Positions 46,901 through 57,072 of a stretch of DNA of 64,000 bases are shown piece by piece. Under the pieces are notes generated by a model, which did no database searches, was not told the origin of the DNA, and worked only from the letters and a program-made list of their open reading frames with translations. Position 1 is the stretch's first letter, and every line of letters begins with the position of its first letter. Source of the stretch: Primulina eburnea (lineage: Eukaryota; Streptophyta; Magnoliopsida; Lamiales; Gesneriaceae); contig NW_027331276.1 in NCBI RefSeq assembly GCF_022965805.1, positions 1 to 64,000 on the forward strand, in the 5' to 3' direction. The translations under genes and the position numbers were made by a program.

Positions 46901-48466
46901 TCTCTGAAGCAATCTACTCATAGTCAGAGCAGATACTAAGGGAATCCGAGATCTGGAACCCTTGCCGTAAAATTTCCACTCGTCTGTCATTTCGGGTCTG
47001 AATCTGACAATCTTGTGGAAACAATCTACAGTGGCCCTGTACTTGGTCAACATGTCTATGCCAACTATACAGTCAAAATCAGCTAAACCAAGTACTACAC
47101 AATCAAGATCAATCTCATGCCCCTCAAACTGAAGCATACAGTGTCTAACAGTAGTCACAGATATCAAACCACTTCCCAACGGAGAAGCTATAGACACTAC
47201 TGTCGACATTGACTCAACAGGCAATGCATGTCTCAATGCAAAATGTTCAGATATGAATGTATGAGATGCCCCTGTGTCAATCAACACATATGCAGGATAA
47301 CCGCAAAGGAAACAATTACCTGCAATGACGTCATCTGGCGCCTCCTGCGCCTGCTCCTCTGTCAAGGCAAAGACACGTGCCTGCTGTCGAGGAGGCTGAC
47401 TCACCGTCTGACTACCTCCTGGCCTCTGCTGTGTCTGTGTGGAGGGTGGCTGAAAGGAGTGTACAGAGGATGCCTGTCTCTCCATCTGTGGCGCTGGTGC
47501 TGATGATCCTGTGCTCTGGAATCGTTGTGCACCCCTCTGGGGACAAACTCTGGCGAAATGTCCCTGTTGCCTACAGATGTTGCAGCGTCCCAGAACTCCT
47601 TGACACTGCTCCGTAGCATGTCGCCCTCCGCATGAACCACAGTATGCACCACTATACTCTGACCCCTGACCTCTCTGTCGAGATCCACTCGAACTCGATG
47701 AACTACTCCCAGATTTCTTAAACTGTTTGCCTTTAGCCTTTAGAAATTCCTTCTTACCACTACCACTAGCTCCGCTGTCAAAACGAGGAGGAGGTGATGG
47801 AAACTGTACGGTAGTAGGCTGTGGCGGTCTCTGCCCCTGAACACCGTAGGAAGCCCATCGCTGCCTGATCAAGCCAGCCTCGGCTCCCTTCGCTCGGTTC
47901 AGTGCCTCTGAAAAAGTACTAGGCCGGCCCGTGTTCACCAAAGTAAAGACATCGGGATTCAGCCCGTTGATGAACTGATCGGCCACTGCCTCGTCGTTCC
48001 CGGCCACATGCGGTGCAAATCGTAGCAATGCAGAAAATTTAGCAACATACTCCTCGATGTTCCACTGTCCCTGCTTCAGATTCGCGAATTCAGCTCCCTT
48101 GTCTTTCCGGTACGAAACGGGAAAGAAGCGCTGATAGAACTCATCCTTGAAAACTTTCCACGTGATATCAATGCCTCGGTGCTCCAAGGCTCTCTTCGTA
48201 GTCAACCATCAGCTCTTGGCAACCTCCTGCATCTGATGCCCTATCAGCTTCACACGTCGTTCGTCAGTGTAAGCCAAAGACTCAAACAACATCTCGATAT
48301 CATCGAGCCAGCTCTCGCATTCTACTGCACTCTCTGTGCCTTTCAGGGTAGGCGGATGGAAAGACTGAAATCTCTTCAATAAGGTTTCCATCGGTGTAAC
48401 GGTGACGTCCATCTGTGCACCTGATGTGCTACCCTGCTCTGGCTGTGGCACTCGTCTAGGCGGCAT
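43946..48466 (-). pseudogene. Gag-pol polyprotein of the Tekay-type chromovirus, one nonsense codon
   Basis: It is read from ATG 48466 (MPPRRVPQPEQG, the start conserved in the plus-strand copy). A single in-frame TGA (48211-48209) replaces the first Trp of AKSWWLTTKR near residue 86; the following 1,419 codons are open. In that downstream stretch: gag to about 110, CCHC knuckle C208-C211-H216-C221, protease [11 protein letters not shown] about 307-317, RT with [10 protein letters not shown] about 644-653, and RNase H ([14 protein letters not shown]) about 768. Integrase follows, with its zinc region (CLNCQ) before SMDFVTK, SDRDPRF and QSERT, all three acidic residues present. A C-terminal chromodomain ends [16 protein letters not shown]. 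One point mutation separates it from coding capacity; otherwise it looks able to supply enzymes to gag-only relatives. Confidence 0.92.
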
Positions 48467-48705
48467 AAATCTGATCATAAAACTGATTAGTACACACCCA
48501 ATGTCATCTGTCTCAGCCCTTCTCTGATCATATACCTCTGATCGAGAATCGGTTCTGATTCAGGCTTGAAATGCTGTAAATCAATTCAGATAACAATACA
48601 ACATATAATAGGGAAAGCAATAAGTCATGCTAGCATCTCAAAAGCAAGGAGGATGACTCGATCTACCCCGCTCATTCTATTCTATCTCAGTCTACAGAAC
48701 CTACT

Positions 48706-48717
48706 GCTCTGATACCA
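48706..48717 (-). promoter_or_regulatory. Primer-binding site of the chromovirus
   Basis: The minus strand reads TGGTATCAGAGC five bases after the 5' LTR. The 48479-48705 leader holds nothing else recognised. Confidence 0.9.
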
Positions 48718-48722
48718 CCTGT

Positions 48723-50547
48723 TGTGGGGACCCGGGCTCTAACTCTATTCTTTTGGGATTTAATTGGATCTTTGTTCGAAAATGTGGGTCAAAATTTTGC
48801 TTTTAATTTTAATTCAAATGTATTAACTAAAGAATAACATATCTCGATAGAAATTAAACAACGTAATGTACATACAAGTCTGTTCGTACAACATACACTA
48901 GTGTTCACATGACAACTACAAACATAAGTAGTACAAGTGCCATAAGAAACCACTAGTAATCTGCAATGCCCGAGATCTCCACGCTATCATCATCTCTCAT
49001 CTAGCTCGTGACCCCGATCCTGTCCCACCTGTTGCCATGCACACATACAGACACGACAACAGCCGGATAACTCCGGTGAGAACATATCCCAGTATAAAAC
49101 ATGGATGCATGCAATGTCATAATCATGTACAAAAGCATAGCATATGTCAAGTAACATGAATATAAATCTAAACATGTAGTAGAATACAAATCTGTATTCG
49201 ACAATTCAAATCTTGACTCGACTCTTTTCTAATCTAGGGATCCCGGTGTGAATAAGACGGTCTGTTACCTACCCAACCACTCGGGGCAACGGTACGTCTT
49301 ATTCCTAGACTTCGGTCAACTCTGTATCGAGGGTCTACACATATAGCAAATCTGCTCCTATGCGTCGATACACCGAAACGTCTAGTTTTGGCAAGTCTGC
49401 CAATCTCTCCTATCTCAGAACTCGAATATAAATCAATAAACAAGGCATTACATAATCAATGTAATAACAATCTAGTATGTGATTTAGGGAAACTCGTATC
49501 AAATCTGAATCGAGTTGTGCAATCCCGTGACCACATGAATTATACCTTTCTTGTCGCACTGTCTGTCGAGATCTCGAATCAAATGTCAAACCTGTCACCT
49601 CAAATCTGAAATGGCAATGTGTAGACACACACTATCAATCTCTAACTCAAAGCAACATATATGCCAATCGATAATAAATCTCGGTACAAATCGACGGCAT
49701 AACAGCGTAATTCTCGGTACCGGTCAACTCAATCTCAACAAAACAATATATACTATAGCCACAACTCATAATCTTCATAATATACTCATCAAAACTCAAT
49801 ATAACATGCTCAATTCTTCCAATCAATATCGATATACATGCTGGAAATTCGAACGTATAGCATATGGTATCTGAAAATCAATCCGGTAACGTTTCTACAA
49901 TGCTCATCCTATCAAGAACACATTTCTCAACTCAAAACATAATTTCCCCAACATATGGATTTCGAACCATGCTGAAAATAATCGAAGCTTACATCCTTAA
50001 ATAACTCTTGTTGCAAGGATCACAAATCTTACCTCGGATTACAAGTCGGATGGCTAATTCGCGCACAATCACAACTTTAAGATCACAAGGAATGAAAACT
50101 CTCCCTTGCAAGCTCTCGGTCTGAGGTTTCTGAATAAGGATGATGAGTCATGTTACAAACATATATATATACCATGCCAATTGTCAAGACAAGAAACAAA
50201 GGTGGCACTTCGCATGCAACACCGCGGGTGCGGTATCTTAAGAGCGCGGGTGCGCTATGCTCACGGCGAGTTCATCCAAAAATGTAGTACCTAGACCGCG
50301 GGTGCGGTCCTTACATGACCGCGGGTGCGGTCTCACACCGCGGGTGCGGTCACGCTAACACCGCGGGTGCGGTGTCTGTTCGCAAAATTCCACAAATTTC
50401 TGTCACCTACACCGCGGGGGCGGTAGTCTAAGCACCGCAGGTGCAGTGTGGCTTCGGCCATGCCTTCAAAATTCTCATTTAAATGTCATGTATTCTTACC
50501 TCTATGAGTCTAGCATCAATGGAAACTGATAATTCTCGAGCCTTACA
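48723..50547 (-). repeat. 5' LTR of the chromovirus (1,825 bp)
   Basis: On the minus strand it runs TGTAAGGCTCGAG...GGGTCCCCACA. It has a dyad cluster at 50219-50452 and a TATATATA box at about 50160-50171. Small frames inside it recur in every LTR copy and are non-coding. Confidence 0.92.
50219..50452. promoter_or_regulatory. U3 dyad cluster (ACCGC/GCGGT), 5' LTR
   Basis: Eight dyads are present, one more than in the 3' LTR of the same element. The extra unit sits near 50315. Confidence 0.85.
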
Positions 50548-50552
50548 GCATG
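50548..50552. repeat. Target-site duplication GCATG (right)
   Basis: It pairs with 35560-35564. Confidence 0.9.
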
Positions 50553-51108
50553 CAATTAGATGATCATCGCCCATAGGCTTTTATCCCCTCACAGTTATCG
50601 ATTTATATCGATGGGATATTTGCACCCACAGTCATAGATACTATTGATATCAATCCAACCAGAGAAAAGAGAAATACCATCGTATTGCTATCTATTGCTA
50701 TTGCTATTGCTACAGTTATTGCTACAGTTATTGCTACAGTATTCATGTTTCAGAGTTGATGGTATTTATGATTTCAAAGCCATGATTTACAGAGTATATT
50801 GTATCATTGCTATGTTAGAGTTCCACTTGCTGAGATTTATTCTCATTTCAGTTATTTTCATGTGATGCAGATCAGAGTGGAGGCCCGGGACGTTGAATGT
50901 GGATAGGGGTCATATGCATGCACCGTTGGAAGGAAGATTTTGGCATGATCATAGGAATGATGTTTTGTATTTTGTTTTGTCATTCGAATGATCATGTGTT
51001 ACTATTTTGTAAAGATGTTTAAAGAAATGTATTTTGAAACTCCTTCCATATTTTAAAGAAAAATTTATTTCCGCTGTGCATTTTATTTAAAGAGGTCAGG
51101 GTGTCACA
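50553..51108 (+). repeat. Solo LTR, second part
   Basis: This continues 34541-35564 and ends GTGTCACA at the copia gag. It contains the simple repeat at 50683-50744. Confidence 0.75.
50683..50744. repeat. TATTGC/TACAGT hexamer repeat
   Basis: TATTGC units merge into three (ATTGCTACAGTT)-type 12-mers. Confidence 0.85.
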
Positions 51109-51405
51109 GTGAATATGCTTGTTACGTTTGAATCCACCATCAAGAAAGAGAAGTTGGTTCTTTATGTGGGTTCTTCATCTGATACGAAGATTGATCCACA
51201 TGGGAATGGAAAGAAGCGTTCTTTCCAACGTCCCAAGAAGAACGTGCCCTTGTTGAGGCAATCTCCGAATCCCGTTGTGGCAGCCACACCAGTTAAGGCT
51301 GACAAGACTGCTGATGAATGTCATCACTGCAAGAATCCTGGACATTGGAGGCGAAATTGCAAGGAATATCTGGCCCAGAAGTGTTCTGGAAACGGTATGT
51401 TCTAA
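51109..51405 (+). pseudogene. Copia gag, C-terminal part with zinc knuckle
   Basis: It resumes the gag broken at 34539: VNMLVTFESTIKKEKLVLYV, then a basic linker and a CCHC knuckle (CHHCKNPGHWRRNC). It stops at NGMF. Joined order is inferred from the plant copia gag layout. Confidence 0.85.
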
Positions 51406-53266
51406 ATTTAAGTAAACGTTTCAATTAACTCTACTTCTTGGGTATTGGATACCGGATGTGACTCACATCTCTATAATGAGTTATAGGTGATGGGAAGAAG
51501 TAGAATGCTTAAGGAAGGTGTGACCTTCTAGAGGATGGGCAATGAAGCAAGAGTTGCCGCCAAGGCTATTGAAGATGTTTACTTATTATTGAACAATAGT
51601 TTAAGTTAATTTTATGAGATGTTTTGTTTGTACCTAATTTTGTAAAAACATTGTTTCCATTTCTATGGTGATAAAAATGGATATTCTTGTTTATTTTGCA
51701 AAGGTGTTTGCAACATTTACATGAATGAATGTTTGATTGGTACTGGTAAACTTGAAAACGATCTCTATAACTTAAAATTAAAAGATATTCCACTAAATGT
51801 CCATTCAAAGGCATACACCATATGAGATATGGATGGGTAAGCCTCCTAAGTATTCTTATCTTAGAATATGGGGTGCCCTGCTTATGAAGCAGGTAGTGGG
51901 AGATAAATTGGATAGTCGATCCATTTTATGCTAATTTGTGGGATATCCAATGAATTCGATTGGATACTACTTATATCATCCCCAAGAAACAAAAGTGTTT
52001 GTTTCTAGGAATGCGACCCTTTTGAAAGGGAATTTCTATTGGATAGAAATAGGGAGATGATAGAACTCGAAGAGGTTCGAGAGACACCCACAATTGAAGA
52101 ACCCACACCCGAAGAGCCAAGAGAGGAGATACAAGCTCCTAGAAGATACGAGAAAGTCTCGAGACCACCTATGAGGTATGGTCAGCTTCTTGAAGAGGGC
52201 CATGATGAGCCTAACCATGGATTGATCCAAGGACCTTCAAGGAAGCGTTATCTGATGCCGATTCATCCAAATGGCTTGAAGCGATGGAATCTGAGATGAA
52301 TTCCATGCATCCGAACCAAGTGTGGGATCTTATAGATCCACCTGAGGGAACGGTTCCCATAGGGACTTGGGGCGGATGGGAAGGTATTGACCTTCAAGAT
52401 GCGATTGGTGGCAAAGGGATATACTCAAATACAAGGAGTTGACTTTGAGGAAACCTTTTCACCAGTTGAAATGTTCAAGTCTATAAGATATTGCTAGCCA
52501 TAGCTGCATAGTTTGACTATGAGATATGGCAGATGGATGTCAAGACAGCCTTTCTTAATGGGAATATTAAGAAAGTGATTTACATGTCTCAAACCTGGAG
52601 GGTTTACATCTATCGGAAGTGAGCATATGGTATGCAAATTTCAGAGATCTATTTATGGTCTAAAGAAGGCATCTAGGAGTTGGAACCTTAGATTCGATAG
52701 TACAATCAAATTGTTGATTTACTAAGAATCCTGAGGAACCCTGTGTGTATAAGAAGGTCAGTGGGAGTGTTGTGACATTCCTGGTGCTTTATGTTGATGA
52801 CATTCTACTCATTGGGAATGATGTGGCAATGTTGCAATCAACTAAGATATGGTTAGCGAGTAAGTTCTCGATGCAGGACTTGGGTGAAGCATCTTTTGTA
52901 TTGGGATACAGATCTATAGAGATAGTTCGAAAAGATTGCTTGGTCTCACCCAGTCCACATACATTGATACCATCGTGAAGCGGTTCTCGATGGATGAGTC
53001 CAAGAGAGGACATCTACCAAAGTGTCATGGCGTGTCCCTATCCAAGTCTGTCTCCCAAGACTGATGCAAAGATAGCGGCGATGACAAAGCATTCCTTATG
53101 CATCTATGATTGGTAGCATCATGTATGGGATGATATCTACACGTCCTGACGTGGCTTTTGCACTAAGTGTAGTGAGTAGATATCAATCGAACCCTGGTCC
53201 TCCACACTGGAAAGCTGTGAAAGGACATCCTCAAGGAGTTGAGAAGGACCAATAAATTGTTTTTGG
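51406..53266 (+). pseudogene. Copia pol remnant (protease, RT, RNase H start; integrase lost)
   Basis: A protease-like WVLDTGCDSH lies near 51440. At about 51800 the sequence jumps from the pre-integrase region to the post-integrase TPYEIWMGKPPKYSYLRIWG, so most of the integrase is deleted. RT fragments follow: MESEMNSMHPNQVW-like near 52285, then FLNGNIKK near 52555 and YVDDILLIGNDV near 52793. The start of RNase H at about 53240 is cut by a copia LTR. There are many stops and frameshifts. Confidence 0.85.
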
Positions 53267-54361
53267 TGTTAGAGTAGATGCCCTACAAGTCAACTGTTGA
53301 CTAGGGATTTTATTGACTCGGTTGTAAAGAACAATCTTTATTTTAATATAATTCATTATTTCATGGTTCGTTATACTTTATCTGTATACCCATGCAAGCA
53401 GCATAGATAAAGTCCTTGATTATGCTTTAATACAAATGAATCGTAATTCGATATTGAAACTCATTTGTAAACACTGCATATTCTAAATTCGTTCCTAGTC
53501 GATTCAGCCGCCTAAAACAGGGATAAAGGTCGCTTGAGCTCGAGACTAGCGTCTGTGATGTTGTGTACTGCGTTTCTTGGTAAGGGCATAGAGATGTCCA
53601 AACATACAGATGGGTAGTTATATGATGATTATACCGAACAACCCTCCCTCGGACTTTCCAAGTGGTTATCATTCATCGAGAGGATAAGTCCGTGGTTATG
53701 ATTGTACACCATTAGTCCTTACGACCCGGGACAACACTGAGGCTCTATATGCTAGGGCTGTGCTTTGACTCGTTTACCGGCTCCAGGAGAGTCATCAGGT
53801 GGCGAGGTTGGGTACAGTTGCGACACATATAGGAGCAGTGCATTGTAGTCGGGGATTCACCGCTCACCTACGGGAGTGGATATCCTATGTGATCTAATGA
53901 AATAATAGTGCATGGAATCTCTGGCCAGAGTACGAGATGTACGTTGGAGAAGGAGTTCTCCAAATAGTACACGCGATGCCACTATTATAGTTATCACATA
54001 GTTATCGAATTAATATGCAACCCTCGATGAACCAATGGTTGCAGATTCGATCGGGATATAGGAGATGAAGGGACCGTACTGTACGTTAATCATAATCGAC
54101 TGGTTCTTGCAGGCACTATCAGTGATACCTAGGGGATCATGGGGCGATGCTACTAGACGCTCTTACCATGATCCGATGGTTGCTATCAGAAATGAGTTCT
54201 GACATTCTTGATCAAGGTGTTGATGAATAGAATGGGGCTAACTAGGGTAAGCCCGATTCAGAATAAATTTTATTCTGAATCACAAGGAGTTGTGAACCCA
54301 CGGCTAGCTGTATCCCTGAACCATTGAGGGTCACACAAGTACTGGATTGTTTGTTCCCGTT

Positions 54362-54645
54362 GAGAGAATAAATTCAAAAGTTGAATTTATATTATATAGT
54401 AAATTCAAGGAGTTGAATTTATGATAATTAAATTTTGAGAGAATAAATTCAAGGAGTTGAATTTATAAAATTTGAGAATTTAATTTATTAAACTCAAATG
54501 TTGGGTTTATTAAATATTAAATTTTGGAGGTGATGTAAATTCAAGTAGTTGAATTTATAATTTAAATAATAAATTCAAATGTTGAATTTATAATGTATTT
54601 AATTTATTAAGCTCAAAAGTTGAGTTGATTAATTAATAAATTAAA
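54362..54645 (+). repeat. AT-rich inverted-repeat ladder in the copia LTR
   Basis: There are six or more dyads, mostly TAAATTCAA/TTGAATTTA with 3-4 base loops (AAG, GGAG, GTAG, ATG), plus AAACTCAA/TTGGGTTT and CTCAA/TTGAG variants. They lie upstream of the TATA box at 54849. Confidence 0.8.
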
Positions 54646-54848
54646 TATGGTGGGTATTATGTTTAATGTGCTTGTAGGAGTACAAGTCCAACATAATAAA
54701 TAATTAAAGTTTTAATAGGCTTTGATTAAATTAATTAAACTAGTTGGGCTAGTTCAATTAATTAAATCAAGCCCATTAATGTTAATTTTGTCATTAGGCT
54801 ATTATTTAATTATAAATAACCTATGCAAAGTCAAACCCTGGCCTCCAA

Positions 54849-54856
54849 TATATAAA
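54849..54856 (+). promoter_or_regulatory. TATA box of the copia LTR
   Basis: TATATAAA within CCAATATATAAAAG, downstream of the inverted-repeat ladder. Confidence 0.7.
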
Positions 54857-55249
54857 AGTTACGTGAGCCTCCATTATTTGAGAGAGAATTCGGCCATCCT
54901 TGATTAATTTTTAGGGTTTGAGCCGTCTCTCAATTATTTCTCTCCTACGTAAAATCTCTTCTACCTTTCTAGTGCAAATTAGAAGAGGATCAAGCAATCT
55001 AGTCGTGGACTTGATAGGAGGATTTCTTGAAGAAAGTTCGTAGGGATTCATCAAGAGCCAGATCTGTTATACCGGATCGGTTGGTGTCCAGTGATTAATT
55101 CACCAAAGGTATAACGATTCTAACATCCTATGTTTGTTTTGATAAATCATACGAACGTCCAAATCAATATTATTTTGTTTTTCAAAATAAAATAAAAATT
55201 TTCTAAATCTTCCGCTGCGTTTGGGCGTGTAGAAAACTGGATCCAACAG

Positions 55250-55261
55250 TGGTATCAGAGC
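55250..55261 (+). promoter_or_regulatory. Primer-binding site of the copia element
   Basis: TGGTATCAGAGC, one base after the LTR. Confidence 0.9.
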
Positions 55262-55397
55262 CAGGTTTTCTAAATCGTATGATTTAAATTATATTGAATA
55301 ATTTGTTTCTAACCACACAAGAAAATTTTCAGAAATATTGATGCACCATAAAAATTAAATTTTTCGGAAAAACAAAAAAAAAATATTTTTTTCGCGA

Positions 55398-55422
55398 TCT
55401 GCCCGGAACTGTTCCGGGCAGA
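55398..55422 (+). repeat. Perfect 12-bp hairpin in the copia leader
   Basis: Arms TCTGCCCGGAAC and GTTCCGGGCAGA flank a single T, about 135 bases after the primer-binding site. It is followed directly by the LTR inserted at 55428. Confidence 0.9.
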
Positions 55423-55937
55423 CCCAGTGTGGGGACCCGGACGCTAATCAAGTTCTTAATCATCATTGGGACTAATTAATCAATTAAAACAGGGTCTAAA
55501 TTTTTTTTTTTTTTGAAATTGCGGAACGTAGTGACATACAACATATATATACATATCAGTATATAAAATACAAATCCTGTATTTCAACATTTATTCAAAC
55601 TAGGGTTTGAAACTAAAGTCAAGTGTTTAACCCTACATCTAGTCCAAGTCCGGTGCCACCACTCTAATCACGATCTAGCTCTTCATCTCCTCGACCCTGG
55701 ACCTGTCCCACCTGTTGTCAAGTACACATACAGACAAGACAACAGCCGGATATACCGGTGAGAATATAATCCCCAGTATAAATCAATGAAACATGCAATC
55801 ATATAAACAATATAAAGCATGTAATCAGGTAACATGAATATGAATCCAAATCTGAAACATAAACAATATTAAATCAAACTGTCGACACATAATTCAGACT
55901 AGACTCCATCCTAGTCTAGGGATCCCGGTTTCCAGAT

Positions 55938-56128
55938 GTGGTATTCCTATATCGAATTCCGTAAAAGATGGAACCATGATTTCTATTACTCGATATAACC
56001 AGTGCCCTGGTATTCCTATATCGAATTCCGTAATAGAAGAATTCCAATACCCTTTACTCGATATAACCAAATATGGTGTTCCTATATCGAATTCCGTAAT
56101 ATATTCCATTACTCGATATAACCAAACA
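55938..56128. repeat. Three tandem copies of a 66-69 bp unit
   Basis: TTCCTATATCGAATTCCGTA recurs at 55944, 56013 and 56079, each followed by TACTCGATATAACC. Confidence 0.85.
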
Positions 56129-56903
56129 TCCAGTGTCCTAACCTAACCGTCAAGGACTGTAGCTCTATCGCTAGTATCCTATCTTGAGACATAGTGCAAT
56201 GTGCCGTGGCGATACCACCACTATCCGGCACTTCTGTCACAAGATAACTTGTCTAATACCTGTCATCTAAATACAAGAGAACAAGTACATTAATCAATGT
56301 AATGCAAATATCCATGCAATAAAATAAAGTATGTGATTTAGGGAAACCCAAGTCTAAACCGACTCAAGTCCATCTCCCAATACCACATTGACTTATACCT
56401 TTCGTTGCAGTCTCGGTTTCCCGCTCAGTCGAAGTCCTGAATTCACAGTCTGTCTGGTAATCACAATATCAATAATCTCATATCAATATACCTCCAAAAT
56501 CGATAACAATCTGATCAATCTGAATTTAATTCAAAATCAACGGCATAACAGTATCATTTCACTATTCCCGTCAATACCATCTCAACATCTATCAATTACA
56601 ATCTATAACCCATATCCAATATAAACTGTAATCGATTCATAATCCAAATCTGTCCGGTATAAATCAATATACCCTAACAATTCATAACAATTCCATAATC
56701 AGTCCGTTTCTAAATCTGACTTCGATTCTATGATGTCTAACATGTCAAGAACATCATATATGAATCCTATTCAATTCTGACAATAGCATAATTTCAAAGC
56801 ATGTCAAAACGTAGCAAAACTTACGTCAAAGTGTAGCCTACGTCGATAGGATTACAGTACTGAAGTCTGATTACAATTCAGACGGACGGATTTCTCAGAA
56901 AAG

Positions 56904-56922
56904 GTATATATGTATATATATA
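56904..56922 (-). promoter_or_regulatory. TATA-like box of the remnant LTR
   Basis: TATATATACATATATA-type alternation on the minus strand, directly downstream of the dyad cluster. Confidence 0.5.
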
Positions 56923-56959
56923 CTTACGTTGCATGTTTCAGCAACGTGTCACATTTCTT

Positions 56960-57072
56960 GAATCTCGGCTGGCGCCCGAGCGGTAATAAACTACCGCTCG
57001 AGCGCGGCAGTTTCTGTCCGATTCCTTTCGGATTTATACATTGGCGCTCGGGCGGTCAAAAACTACCGCCCG
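56960..57072. promoter_or_regulatory. U3 dyads with CCGCTCG arms
   Basis: Arms GCGCCCGAGCGGTA and TACCGCTCGAGCGC (13 of 14 pair) surround ATAAAC. A second dyad (CGGGCGGT/ACCGCCCG) is cut at its outer edge by the insertion at 57073. Confidence 0.8.

Larger units (their letters stand above)
35565..50547 (-). mobile_element. Tekay/Del-type chromovirus (Ty3/gypsy), nearly complete
   Basis: The minus-strand order is 5' LTR (50547-48723), primer-binding site, gag-pol ORF, polypurine tract, 3' LTR (43843-42505 plus 36026-35565), with TSD GCATG. Domain order protease-RT-RNase H-integrase with a C-terminal chromodomain identifies a chromovirus, most like Tekay/Del. The two LTRs are almost identical outside one missing motif unit, so the insertion is recent. 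The 3' LTR is interrupted by 36027-42504, probably artefactually. Confidence 0.93.
53267..55248 (+). repeat. Ty1/copia 5' LTR (1,982 bp)
   Basis: It starts TGTTAGAGTAG inside the RNase H of the previous copia and ends GATCCAACA, followed at once by a tRNA-Met primer-binding site. That makes it a 5' LTR of another plus-strand copia, whose body is cut at 55428. It is related to but distinct from 57-2130. Confidence 0.85.
55428..57072 (-). repeat. Gypsy LTR remnant related to the Tekay LTR
   Basis: Its plus-strand start TGTGGGGACCCGG equals the LTR end of the Tekay element. Around 55700-55790 it shares the CCTGTCCCACCTGTTG...CAACAGCCGGAT block. The rest differs, so it is a sister family. Its U3 end is cut by the insertion at 57073; the remainder must lie beyond the window. 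Confidence 0.8.
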
